From the NCBI GenBank assembly GCA_036365455.1, contig JAWQUS010000030.1:14962001-15026000 (forward strand): a stretch of DNA of 64,000 nt, given 5' to 3'. The notes beneath the pieces were generated by a model. The model was not told where the DNA came from, searched no databases, and worked only from the letters and a program-made list of their open reading frames with translations. Position numbers and translations under genes: made by a program. Origin of the DNA: Macrosoma leucophasiata (Eukaryota; Arthropoda; Insecta; Lepidoptera; Hedylidae). Below, in pieces: positions 50,098 through 60,680 of this stretch (position 1 is its first letter; every line of letters starts with the position of its first letter).

Positions 50098-50548
50098 CCT
50101 TCAATAAATATATACTAATGGTATTTCATATATTTTACGATTAAATCGAGACATAATAAAAGAATGCCAGCGGTACCGCGAGAGCGTAGGTCAAAGGTCA
50201 ATTGAAAGTTGCGCAATCAATACTTCCGTGGCAATTGTTCCGGTCAGGTGGTAATGTACGGCCCTGTCATTTCCGGCACAGAGGCATAACACCTTCAGCC
50301 TCAGGAGTGGTAACGGATCTGCATTTTGACCTCGGTCTTTGTGTGTGTGTCTATAGCCTGCAGTCATCACTTAGCATCAATTTGAACTGCATGCTTGTAT
50401 GTCACTTCAATAAATATATACTAATGGTATTTTATACGTTTTACGATTAAATCGAGACATAGAAAGCGAATTCCAGCGGTGCCGCGAGAGCGTAGGTCAA
50501 AGGTCAATTGAAAGTTGCGCAATCAATACATCCGTGGAAATTGTGAAA
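50098..50548. repeat. Direct duplication of ~140 bp flanking a SINE fragment
   Basis: 50098-50236 and 50405-50548 share TCAATAAATATATACTAATG, TTTTACGATTAAATCGAGAC, CCGCGAGAGCGTAGGTCAAA and GTTGCGCAATCAATAC with few differences. The family E piece at 50237-50404 lies exactly between them. Confidence 0.8.
50237..50404 (+). repeat. Family E SINE fragment between the duplicated units
   Basis: It starts mid-family at TTCCGGTCAGGTGGTAATGT and runs to GAACTGCATGCTTGTATGTC. The 5' half and the A-tail are missing. Confidence 0.78.
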
Positions 50549-50559
50549 CGGTAATTAAA

Positions 50560-51115
50560 CATTGAAGGCGTTGGAACGTGACGATCTCATTGCCCTCTGG
50601 TGGAGAAATCTTCCGCTAGCGCAGTCAGTCAACCATCATCAGTCATCAAAAATAGGGTGGTAGTAAATATAATACTCTTCTGGTGGTAGAGCTCCAGTGA
50701 CGGAGCTCGCGGGCGTAGGCACCACCGCATTACTTAATATACTTGCCGCTAAATGGTAGTGTTAAGCACTATGGTGTTCCGGTCAGGTGGTAATGTACGA
50801 CCCTGTAATTTCCGGCATAGAAGCATAACACCTTCAGCCTCAGGAGTGGTAACGCATCTGCATTTTGACCTTGGTCTTTGTGTAGGTGTCTATAGGCTGC
50901 AGTCATCACTTAACATCAATGTGAACTGCATGCTTGTTTGCCACTTCCATTACATAAAAAAAAATACAATAACACAGGAGCGTCCTGAGATCGCCAATCT
51001 GCCTGTCAAGGGTGGCATATTCTCCCCTAATGACGTACATCGCTGTATTGCTGTTGTGGGCGTCTTTGGTGAAGGCTTTGTCCAGCAGTGGACGTGTTTT
51101 TGTTGGATAGATGAA
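50560..51115 (+). repeat. Family D repeat split by a SINE
   Basis: The left part is ATTGCCCTCTGGTGGAGAAA and CTTCCGCTAGCGCAGTCAGT. The right part is GATCGCCAATCTGCCTGTCA, GGCATATTCTCCCCTAATGA and GGCTTTGTCCAGCAGTGGAC. Together they match 60419-60680; family E at 50681 interrupts. Confidence 0.7.
50681..50964 (+). repeat. Family E SINE, complete
   Basis: TGGTGGTAGAGCTCCAGTGA to TTGCCACTTCCATTACATAA and an A-run. Inserted in a family D repeat. Confidence 0.86.
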
Positions 51116-51485
51116 TTAAATATTTAAAGGCTCAGTATTTCATTCATCACTCATACTAATCATAACGTGTCAAACACGCGATCAGACAGTAGATTGGGAT
51201 ATAATCCCCGAGCTCATATTTTTCCGATAGGTTGGTGAAATGTGTGGACACATTACTTTCTGTCGTGTTTTAGTTTACTGACACAAAAATGTTGAGATAT
51301 AAATATAAGTGGTCCACGTCGAAGGTAGGAAGGCTACTATATAACTGTTTGACATCTGTGAATCAACTCGGGTAGGTACCAGTTGAAAACCAGGGTCAGG
51401 TTTATCTACCTGACAGCATGCTGAACTACCAACGGGTACCTGGCGCGGCCGTGTGACACAACTACGTACTTAATAAAATAAAATT
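51116..51485. other. Non-coding spacer
   Basis: No feature supported. Confidence 0.35.
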
Positions 51486-51550
51486 CAAGAAAATAAAAAT
51501 AACCTAGTTTAATGAGTAATTCATTAAACCAGGTTATTTTTATTTACTTG
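51486..51550. repeat. 65-nt near-perfect hairpin
   Basis: A 30-nt arm at 51486-51515 (beginning CAAGAAAATAAAAATAACC) pairs with 51521-51550 with only two mismatches around the 5-nt loop GTAAT. It is not part of a repeat recognised here. Confidence 0.8.
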
Positions 51551-52465
51551 CATTTTTTTTATTTGGTAATATTTTTTGTCTTTGCGCATTATGTGTATTT
51601 GTTTTTATAATTATTTTTTTTACTTTTATTCTGTTGTGTCTTGGGCCCTGCGCCGAATAAACGTTTTTCTTTCTTTTCTTTATTTCTTTATAGTCGTAAA
51701 CCAGCTGATACAATTTTAAATGTAATCGCGGATGTACATTATTGTATATACTCGTATTATGTCGAACTTCACTCTCACTGAAAATCTCGACTCTACAGAC
51801 ATAACGACATGTCTTGATATCTCTAGATACCTATCTTATTCTGAAAAAAATCAAGTGTTTTTAACGAAACAAGTGCAATAGAACTCGTGTTAATGTTATC
51901 ATCTATCGATGGACGAGGAAGATCGATCTTCAATCTCAATAAGGGATTGACGTACTTTACACGATATTCAGTCTATTTATGTCACCTTACATTTTGTCCG
52001 TGTCCTTGTACACGCGTGAAGACACATACATACATACTTTGTACACGCCTTTTTTGTCCCTCCGTCTGTTTCGTTTGCTTTTTACGGGGAATTTTATCTT
52101 AGTGGTCCTACAATCCCCAAGGACCGTAGATGCCAAATTTCAGCTTTCTGTGGCTTTACTGGTGGTTTCGGCTAAATATTGTCTTTTAGACAGTAACGGA
52201 AGTTATATAAAGGCATGCATACTAAGCAAGCATTGTACGGGGGACGAAAATAGGTAAGAGACCAATCTTTGCTCCTAATTAGTGCGTTCCTCTAAACTAG
52301 CTGATAATTTAACTCAATGTGTATTGGTTATTATCGTCGAAATTTTATGACGGTAACAGATTTTAAAAATAAAATATTTCGTAGTGTATAATTTGGCCCA
52401 TAACCAGTTCTGCGGTGAAGTGACAAAGCATTTTTGGTTTTATCGCATTCCTCGCACTATGAGAT
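51551..52465. other. Non-coding spacer
   Basis: No gene supported. TTGTACACGCGTGAAGACAC near 52006, followed by ATAC units, could be a scrap of an RTE tail. Confidence 0.35.
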
Positions 52466-52545
52466 GCGTGGAGCTCTAGCTTAGTGGTTAAGCGGCCGGG
52501 ATAGGCATCTGGTTGTAGAACAGTTCAAATGCATTTGCGTTCCAG
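52466..52545 (+). repeat. Possible tRNA-derived SINE head
   Basis: TAGCTTAGTGG at 52477-52487 fits the pol III A box, and GTTCAAATGC at 52523-52532 is a poor B box. No second copy exists in the window. Confidence 0.3.
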
Positions 52546-52989
52546 TCGCGCCTGAAATTCGACCGTCCACGTACGTAGCTCGAGTGACGCGTATTGATTG
52601 CGCCCGCCGAGTTGACCTCTGGCCCACGCTCACTATTGAACCGTATTACGCATTCAACCGTCGCCTCCCTCATGTATAATGGATGTCTTCCAATTCATCT
52701 TCTCTCTTTTATTATAATGCCTGTACATATTTTTCGCGATGCATTCGGCGACTAGTTAGAAAAGTGGGGCAGTGCTGTCAGATGAAGCATTGTGCCTCGA
52801 CAATGCTATTTCAACGTACGTGTATACAGTATCTTGGTTTTTATTTAATTGTGCTGGAATCATGCTACTTTGAAGCCAGATATATGTACGTAACCACACG
52901 CCTGTACTAAACTGGTGCGGTGATACAGCATAAAATCGTTATCGTAAGGAAAACGATTTCCTGTGTGGAAGGAGGATTAATAAATATTA
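52546..52989. other. Non-coding spacer
   Basis: No feature supported; the 75-codon frame at 52683-52910 has no recognisable relatives. Confidence 0.35.
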
Positions 52990-53170
52990 TTATTAGATGT
53001 TCATTAATGTAAAAATAACAAGGTGATGCAATGATAATGATGCTGATATCATTGATATGCAGCATAAAAAGCGTGGGCGATGACTCAACCTTGCGGTATA
53101 ACAATATTTATAGGTTTTCTGTCACGAGTGTTGCCCATCAACCAAGATATTCGTGAGACGCTCCATAGAA
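52990..53170 (-). pseudogene. Reverse transcriptase relic (motif B region)
   Basis: The minus-strand frame reads RKVESSPTLFMLHINDI, close to the QGCVLSPTLFLLHIND motif of many LINE reverse transcriptases. TNILVDGQHS in another frame just upstream fits the same family. The rest has decayed. Confidence 0.5.
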
Positions 53171-53275
53171 AGTTGGCTACAATGGCATAGCCTCTCAGAA
53201 AGACGGTAGTACGCACTATAGTAGTCTCGCTAGAAGAATCCTAGGCCGGACCCGGTCAAAAACCTAAGTGACAGC

Positions 53276-53462
53276 AAGGTACGATTCCGAACTCGGCAGC
53301 ACGCAGCAGTGCTGCCGCAGCTGGTCTCCATATATTTATCTACGAGTTTATATGAGAATACATTCTAAGCTACGCGACACTGTCGCGGCACCAATGCAAT
53401 AGAACATAGAGAAATATGGTGCTGCGGCAGTACTGCTGCGTGCTGCCGAGTCATCGTACCTT
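53276..53462. mobile_element. GC-rich MITE with long inverted repeats
   Basis: The left arm 53276-53321 (AAGGTACGATTCCGAACTCG, then GCAGCACGCAGCAGTGCTGC) pairs with the right arm 53421-53462, which lacks four bases near the end. No coding in the 187 bp. TAAGTGACAG and TAAGATTACAG outside the ends may be a decayed target duplication. Confidence 0.65.
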
Positions 53463-55548
53463 TAAGATTACAGCTGTAATCTTAGCTTGGAACCTATCGG
53501 AACGTGAAATGCACTAGAAGTTCATCTGTTGATCCGCCATGTCGATAGCCATATTGGCGGTCGCTGATCAGCTGATGACATGGGACAGAAAGGTAATTGT
53601 GCTTATCTAACCTTTTCCTGCCTACCTGTGCTACAACAATGATGTTACGTTTTAATTACAACAAACATTAGTTGAAATAAAACTAGTTTTCGGATTTATC
53701 TCGCGTATATAAAATTATTATTTAAAATCGAACCCAACGTTTCGGTCGCTTTCTTCACATCGTGTAAACTAACTGATATTTTGACGAATTTTCATCGTTC
53801 AATAACTTTCGGGTCTACATTCTAATAACTCTACATTAATCATCTTAGATAAAAAATATCGTATTATATTCTCTTAAATTATTCTTTGCTCCACTGAGAG
53901 TTAGTAGGCATATGGGTCTATTTTTGGAAAATCCGAGGCCTCAATATGTCTTGCAGTATAAAAATTATACGTCGAAATTTCTGGCAGATGTACGAAATTA
54001 TCAACAAAGTTTGATTATTTTTGGACTGTTGAGTGAGTGTTACTGCTAACATCCTTCTAATGTTCAAGGTTTTATAAAAAACTAACTTTGTTATTGAATA
54101 GCTAAATTCTGAAATTAATCTGATATACGAGTACCTAAGCTTGTAGAAATTGATTCCATTGTTAGAGGTTTATTTTTAGATCTACCGTTTCAATATTCAC
54201 GTACAGGCTGCCACGTGTCGTAGAACAATTTCAAATAGGGAAAATCAAATATAGTTGCGTATTTTTTACCCATTTAAATAACATTGATTTGTTGCATGCA
54301 CATTTTATTATATCTATTTGATTAAACAAATTCGAAAAATCACTAATGTGTCATAATACATCTTTATTTATGATTTTTAATCATTTGTTTATTTTTATTT
54401 ATAACTGCATCCCATTAGGTTTGCATACCTGTAAGAAACATTGAAATGTAATACATATCTCTCTTTTGAATACATTCTTTTTTTCGTCTTATCTTTTAAT
54501 TAAAATTTTATTTTACTTACTTTATTACTTCTTACTTCCAATATTTTCGCAAACCTAATATGGGACCTAACCGTCAGACTGCAAGGCTTTACATTTGATG
54601 CGATGGAAGAAAACACCCTTGGCCGGCATCCTTTGATACGTGTTGTAGTGAATATGTAAAATATTAAAATATTCACGAGTGGACGTCCCTAGCGTCAGCA
54701 GAAAACGAGTTTGAAGACTTTAGTTTTTTTCGTTAGAGGAGTGCAACACTAAAAAGATATTTACAGTGTTGTTTTTACGTTGGTTTCAGTGTTGGTTCGT
54801 AAAACCATAATATATAATTAAATAATTCTTTAGAGATAGCTGATGTAACAGGGTTTGTGACATGGATAATTAAGGCCAACACAATTCTCATGAGTTTGCT
54901 TGGAGCAGAATAAATTTATTTATTTGTGTATTCTAATAGTTTTAAAATTTACCTTGGCATAACTTTTTAAAATGAGGAAATTGAAAAACAGTACATTGTA
55001 TTGTTTGTATTTTAAAATTTATCGGATCTAAAATAAAGCAATTTTATTTGGAAAGACTATAATTTTAACAAGTTATGTTGTAAAAGGTTCACCTAAGTTT
55101 TCAAATTTATAATACTCAGCATATTTCAAATTCAAGCGCCCTGGGAGTTTGCATTGAGAAGTTTTGTTGAGTGATGCACTCTCAAGGACTTCTGTAGAGA
55201 GCTTACTTTACTTACAAGGATGATATCGTCGGATAGAGTTGCAGATACTGTGTCAAGGATAGCAAATATACGAGTATTTTACTTGTTTTACAGAACACCA
55301 AGTGTGCGCCGTTATGGCTGTGTGCGATATTGATAAACGAAATTTCACGGTAGGCAGAGGTAAATAAATGCATAGGTACTAAATTATCACTATCACTACA
55401 TGTAATAAAGTAAAGTCCCTCTATTTTCTCTGTCTGTATATATGTACAGATAATATATATTTATCTGTATGTGTGCGCTAATCTAGGAAAGTTGTGAACG
55501 GATTTTGTTCCCGTTTGAAATGTTTTCTGAGGAAGGTTTATATCTATA
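53463..55548. other. Non-coding spacer
   Basis: About 2 kb of AT-rich DNA without a convincing gene, RNA or repeat boundary. Confidence 0.4.
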
Positions 55549-55804
55549 ACTAGCTGACCCGGCAAACTTCGTGTTGCGTCAAGATGAAATAACGTGTCAA
55601 AGGTTTGATATATATGGACTATTTTTACGGGAAAATTAAATTGTGGTTTTTACTATTTCCCTTCAATTTCTTCATATGTTCTTACCTTTTAAACCTTCTC
55701 TGGATTTCCAAAAATCATTCAAAAACCAAATTAGCCAAATCGGTTTAGCCGTTCTCGAGTTTTAGCGAGACTAACGAACAGCAATTGATTTTTATATATA
55801 CAGA
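55549..55804 (-). mobile_element. Helitron-like element (family A), complete
   Basis: On the minus strand it begins TCTGTATATATAAAAATCAA after A and ends CCGGGTCAGCTAGT before T. CTCGAGAACGGCTAAACCG lies near the start. 256 bp, non-coding, the best support for A|T insertion together with 60111. Confidence 0.72.
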
Positions 55805-55849
55805 TAAATGCTAACCGTGCGAAGTCGGGGCGGGTCTCTATTAAAGCAT

Positions 55850-55985
55850 AAATGCAAACACCCATGATTTGCTCGTTATGTCTTCGTCTTGTGTAATATA
55901 TGGCGAGCCTATTGGCATCTCCAATGGCTGGCAAATGGAAAAATACTAATAGCGCTAGAGATAAAGGATAATACACCTTCATATC
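55850..55985 (-). repeat. Relic of SINE family I, 3' part
   Basis: AAATGCAAACACCCATGATT and ATATGGCGAGCC correspond to GGCTCGCC...GTGGGTGTTTGCAT in family I. Diverged. Confidence 0.4.
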
Positions 55986-56003
55986 TGGTAACTTCCGACC
56001 CGT

Positions 56004-56310
56004 TATTTTTTTTTATGTAATTGAAGTGGCAAACAAGCATGCAGCTCACATCGATGTTAAGTGATGACTGCAGCCTATAGACACCCACTCAAAGACCAAG
56101 GTCAAAATGCAGATGCGTTACCACTCCTGAGGCCTAAGGTTGTTATGGTTTTTGGCCTGTTATGCCTCTGTGCCGGTAATTACAGGGCCGTACATTACCA
56201 CCTGACCGGAACACGATAGTGCTGAACACTACCATTAAGCGGCAAGTATATTAGGTAATGCGGTGGTGCCTACGCCCGCGAGCTCCGGCACTGGCGCTCT
56301 ACCACCAGTA
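56004..56310 (-). repeat. Family E SINE, complete
   Basis: T-run, AAACAAGCATGCAGCTCACA, GAACACGATAGTGCTGAACA and GCTCTACCACCAGT. A short extra segment (TTATGGTTTTTGGCCTG) lies near 56142. Confidence 0.84.
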
Positions 56311-56569
56311 ATAAATTGAATTGAGTGATATTGAAATAAGAATTCAATTAATTTAAATGTTAATTATCAACCGACTTCGAAAAAAGGAGGAGGTTCTCAA
56401 TTCGTCCGGATCTTTTTCTTACTACTAAAGTCATCTACGAAAAAATTTGAAGTTTCAACGCTAATGCGTCACAGCTTAAGCCATAGCAGTGGCATAGACG
56501 CGCCTGCTAGCCGCCGCCATGAAGAGGTGGCGCGCCGCCGCCGCCGCCGGGTTGGTCAAAACTCGCGCC

Positions 56570-57871
56570 GCGCGGCCCTCGTGAAGACGTCCACTGCTGA
56601 ACAAAGGCCTCCCCCAAAGATTGCCACAACGAACGGTCTTAGGCCGTCTTTATCCAACAAATGCCTGCGACCTTCACCAGGTCGTTGGTCCATCTTGTGG
56701 GGTGGCTGCATTCGCCTCGTTTTCCGGTCCGGTCGCGATTCAAAAACTGTTCTGCCCCAACTCGCTATTAGGTGAGCTATGACGGCAACTTTGGTTCTCA
56801 TGCAGATCTCCTCATTTCTGATTCGATCTCGTAGCGAAACTCCAAGAATAGCTCTCTGAGTGACCTTGAGCTTTCTTATGAGGCCCATAATGAGCGACCA
56901 CGTTTCTGTCCCATATGTCATCTGGCAACACACACTGGTCAAAGACCTTTTTCTTCCTACCATAACAGGAGTGGGTGTAATTCAACATGATCTCCGTCTT
57001 GTCCATGTTCATTTTAAGGTCCGCTCATTGCGAGACCCTACCGAGGAGCATTGTGCCAAGGTCTTCCAGATTCTCAGCCATGACTACGGTATCATTTGCA
57101 AATCGGAGGTGGGAGATGTATTTGCCGTTAATACTGATGCGCAGTCCTTTACAGTTCAAAAGCTTGAAGACATCTTCCAATGCAGCGGTGAACTATTTCG
57201 GAGATATAACATCTCCCTGTCTCACACCTCACTGCAGTTGGATAGGTTTCGAGTTCTGATACTGAAGCCGGACCGACATAGTGGCGTTTTGATACAAGCT
57301 CTTCAGCACCTCGATGTATGGATAATCAACTTGGCACCTCTGGAGTGACTAGCACAGCCCAAATCTCAACCGAATCGAAGGCTTTCTCATAATCCATGAA
57401 CGCTAGACAAAGGGGCTGTTTATACTCTTCGGTCATCTGTATAACCTGCCGCAGCGTGTGAATGTAGTTTATAGTGCTAAAGCCTTTACGGAAACCGATT
57501 GTTCGGGAGGCTGGAAGTCGTCGAGTCTGCGAGATAGACGGTTCGTAATGAAAACAGCTTATCGACGTGACTTAGAAGTGCGATGGGCCTATAGTTCTTA
57601 AGAAGAGTATTGTCATCTTCCTTAAAGAACAGTACCACCACACTTTTGTGCCGCGCCTTTGGCGTTTTACCCTCGGATATGACGGAATTGAACATCATCT
57701 GAAGAGCTTCTTCTAATACTGGCCTTCCGCCTGCTGTCAGGAGTTCAGCAACGATTCCATCATCAACCGGCGCCCTATTGTTTTTGAGCTGTTTGAGAGC
57801 CGTACTAATCTCGTCTAGAATAACGTCCGGGATATCTTCGGTGTAGTGTTGGGTCAGTCCGATTCTAGGAT
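56570..57871 (-). pseudogene. Decayed RTE reverse transcriptase (second family)
   Basis: Read on the minus strand in shifting frames: GLTQHYTEDIPDVILDEI, KNYRPIALLSHVDKLFS, FRKGFSTINYIHTLRQVIQM, CLAFMDYEKAFDSVE (motif A), FKLLNCKGLRISINGKY, LRFANDTVVMAE (motif C with FAND where active enzymes have F/YADD), MNMDKTEIM and LKVTQRAILGVSLRDRIRNE. At least four frame changes and the Asp-to-Asn change make it dead. Its 3' end (GGCCTTTGTTCAGCAGTGGA) matches the tail of family D. The N-terminal endonuclease is missing. Confidence 0.8.
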
Positions 57872-58189
57872 CTTTGATTGTAATTATTTATTTAGTTTAC
57901 AAACGAACATTCCTTGGTGGTTGTGTAAAGTAGATTATGATTTCCTACCCCGTTTTAAGCGGTTAGGTAGCTTGCGTGAAGGTACGAGTTCCTGTACTCC
58001 AAGGATTATCTACTCTGTGCGGTTAAGTAAAATCATAAATATCGCGATGGTATCCCGATCGGACGTCAACAAATTAACATTTATTTTGTTGATGGATAAT
58101 CATTCGTATTTCCTTTACCATAATAATTTTATTTTTTAAACAGTTGGTATTGCTTGATTTCAGCCTAAAAGTTACATTAGCATTAGAAA
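57872..58189. other. Non-coding spacer
   Basis: No feature supported. Confidence 0.35.
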
Positions 58190-58767
58190 ATAAACCCCCC
58201 CCGAGGGTTTCCGCCTTGTCGTGGCGGGGGAGCTCAGTACCCGGTGGTTGTCCCCACACCGGCGAAGCCAAGAGGAATCCAGAGAGGGGCGGCATTTGGT
58301 GTGGCTCTGCCCGCCACTCGCTGCTGTGGCGAGGAGACGGCTGGGGAGGAGGTGTACGAGTATTTCGTTGGCCCTGCACCCTATCCCCAGCCGCCTAACG
58401 GTGGTCCCGCCGTCGGATGTGTGTCCCTGGACCCCTCCATCTGGGCGTCTTGGAACGCCTGGTGTTGTGAGTGGTCGGGGCAGGGACCTTCGGGCGACGG
58501 ACTAGGGGAAGTCCGTCGCCCGAATGGAGTGGTCCCGGGCTGTAGTAGTGCAGCGCTAGTAGTGGTTGGAGCCGAGGGCTCGGCAACGGTGGGGTCGCGG
58601 ATGTGTGCGATAGCGTTCCCGTGACCCCGCTACTTATGGCGGACGAGTCGGAACACCCAGGGGTTTTTAGTGGGTAGACGGATGTTCCTTTCCCGGAGTC
58701 CCACATAACCCACCCCTCTCCCCATGGGTGGGTATGCGTAACGCATTTCCCCTGGTTAAAAAAAAAG
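58190..58767 (+). mobile_element. GC-rich block resembling R1-like LINE untranslated ends
   Basis: It begins with a C-run and GAGGGTTTCCGCCTTGTCG, and ends CCCAGGGGTTTTTAGTGGGT, TTTCCCGGAGTCCCACATAA, GCATTTCCCCTGGTT and an A-run. The GC content is far above its surroundings. The tail resembles R1-clade LINE 3' UTRs that I recall from Lepidoptera; no coding survives, so it may be an internally deleted copy or a SINE built from LINE ends. Confidence 0.45.
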
Positions 58768-58833
58768 GGTAGAAAATAAAAACGAGCCGCCGGCTACAAG
58801 CCGCCGCCACGAAAATATATATCGCACCCGGCT

Positions 58834-58955
58834 CGCATAGTGGCAACGCGTCTACATTGAAATCTCTTTTTTTTATGTAGACGTTAATAGGCTACAGTGT
58901 TTAATTACCGTCAATGTGAACTGTATCCTCGTGCGCCTCTTCATGACTTATAAAC
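58834..58955 (+). repeat. Family E SINE, diverged 3' half
   Basis: TGGCAACGCGTCTACATTGA, TAATAGGCTACAGTG and CGTCAATGTGAACTGTATCC keep the family order. Confidence 0.55.
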
Positions 58956-59182
58956 GAGACTAAGCTAACAACGTAACAACGATTCAGTTAAGGTTGACAA
59001 TAGTAGGTAGTAGGCATGGCCACAGGGCAGTATTAAAAAAATGTAATTTGCTCTAATTTAAGGGTCAATGATACTCGTATATAGTTATACCCAATTGAAT
59101 TTAACAAAGTTTTTAGCTACTTAGTTTTCTCATATCAATGCAGGCAGATTTCGAACAGAACTTTTATATTAGCGAAGAAATA
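58956..59182. other. Non-coding spacer
   Basis: Nothing recognised. Confidence 0.3.
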
Positions 59183-59928
59183 ATAGGTTGGGGAAAAAGT
59201 CTTTTCGCATTATAGTATGTATGAACTTGTAATAAAATCTCTTTGGCTGTAGTATTTGTATCTGGCTGGTTTTGGTATCATTGTAAGTTAAAATTTTAAA
59301 GAACATAATTCCAAATTCAAATTAGGCAAATGTGTGATTTTCATTTGTTTTTCGTACTGACAAGTTGAGTGAATCTAATGAAGAAATTCGAAACATTTTA
59401 AAATTTTACTACAAAAAAAGTAAAAATGCAACGCAAGCCGCGAAAAAAAATTGCGATGTTTATGGACCTAGTGCAGTGTCTGTGAGAGTAGCACAAATTT
59501 GGTTTAAGCGTTTTCAATCCGGAAATTTTGATGTCAAAGATGCACCTCGCTCTGGTCGCCCTATTACCACCTCACACATCTATAGCCACTCAGCAAAAAT
59601 TAAGAGAGTTTGGCTGGGAGGTGTTAATGCATCCGCCGTATAGTCCTGACTTTGCACCTTCAGATTTCCACCTGTTTCGGTCTCTTCAGAATTCTTTATG
59701 CAATGTTAGGTTAACATCACGAGAGGACTGCCAAATCCACTTGTCGCGGTATTTTGATGAGAAGTCCCAAAATTTTTATAGCAATGGGATCATGTCCCTA
59801 CCTACAAGATGGCAAAAGGTTATCGAACAAAATGGTACATACATACTTTAGTTAAATTTAAATAAACTATATTAAAAAATGTTTTGAATTATCTTAAAAA
59901 ATGCGAAGAAACCTTTTCCCCAACCTAA
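59183..59928 (+). mobile_element. Mariner (family 2), internally deleted
   Basis: Both terminal repeats are present (ATAGGTTGGGGAAAAAGTCT and the inverse of TTAGGTTGGGGAAAAGG), with TA on each side (59181-59182 and 59929-59930). About 540 bp of the middle is missing compared with the 1290-bp copy at 43096. Confidence 0.87.
59365..59851 (+). pseudogene. Mariner transposase remnant with central deletion
   Basis: SESNEEIRNILKFYYKKSK through KDAPRSGRPIT is intact but then jumps to the HTSIATQQKLREFGWEV segment in a different frame. Two of the three catalytic aspartates (GDEKW and HHDNARP) are deleted; only LAPSDFHLF (here FAPSDFHLF) remains. The start codon reads TTG where other copies have ATG. 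Confidence 0.85.
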
Positions 59929-60110
59929 TAGTTTCACTATCCCCAGGCAGTCCCACAAGGCAACTCTCTAATTAGTTTCGCAAATAAATTGTAGATTGCG
60001 AATTAGTAAAGTTTAATGATACTCGTTTTGCAGCTTCACTGTTATTTATATATGTTTTTCTCTGTTTATAGCTAAAGTTGCAAAACCACATAGTCCATAT
60101 TTATTTTAAA
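59929..60110. other. Short spacer
   Basis: Nothing recognised. Confidence 0.3.
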
Positions 60111-60379
60111 ACTAGCTGACCCGTCAAACTTCGTATTGCCTCAGAATGAAATAATGTGTCAAAGGTTTGATACTCGTAGATATGGACTATTTGTATGTGA
60201 AAATGAAATTGTGGTTTTTACTGTTTCCCTTCAATTTCTTCATATTTTCTGACATTTTAAGGTTAAGCCTTCCCTGGACTTCTAAAAATCATTCAAAATT
60301 AAAATTAGCCAAATCGGTCCATCCGTTCTCGAGTTTTAGCGAGACTAACGAACAGCAATAGATTTTTATATATATAAGA
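60111..60379 (-). mobile_element. Helitron-like element (family A), complete
   Basis: On the minus strand it starts TCTTATATATATAAAAATCT after A and ends GACGGGTCAGCTAGT before T. 269 bp, non-coding. Confidence 0.72.
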
Positions 60380-60418
60380 TAGATATGGGTCACACACAGT
60401 TCTTGCAATTTCCTATGA

Positions 60419-60680
60419 CATATAGACGGCGTCGGGACTTCAAGACTCCCTAGTGGAGGAGAATCCTTACGCTGATGCAGACAGTCAACGGAACGAAGGG
60501 CTGTTGTTACAATAACAACGCGCGATAAAAAGTACCCCCATTCCGCGATCGCCAATCCGCCTGCCAAGCGTGGCGATTATGGCATATTCTCTCCTAATGA
60601 CACAGAATACTGTGTTGGGCATCTTTGGGGAATGCTTTGTCCAGCCGTGGACGTCTTTCGGTAGGAGTGCTGATGATGAT
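60419..60680 (+). repeat. Family D SINE-like repeat, complete
   Basis: GACGGCGTCGGGACTTCAAG, AGTGGAGGAGAATCCTTACG, GCCAAGCGTGGCGATTATGG, ATGCTTTGTCCAGCCGTGGA and CGTCTTTCGG, ending in GATGATGAT. The last 50 bp match the 3' end of the RTE family at 56570, so it probably moves with RTE enzymes. Confidence 0.72.

Noticed and set aside
58144..58706. Overlapping GC-rich frames of 84-126 codons
   Set aside because: High GC makes stops rare; the peptide sequences have no domain-like pattern and the block has LINE UTR character.
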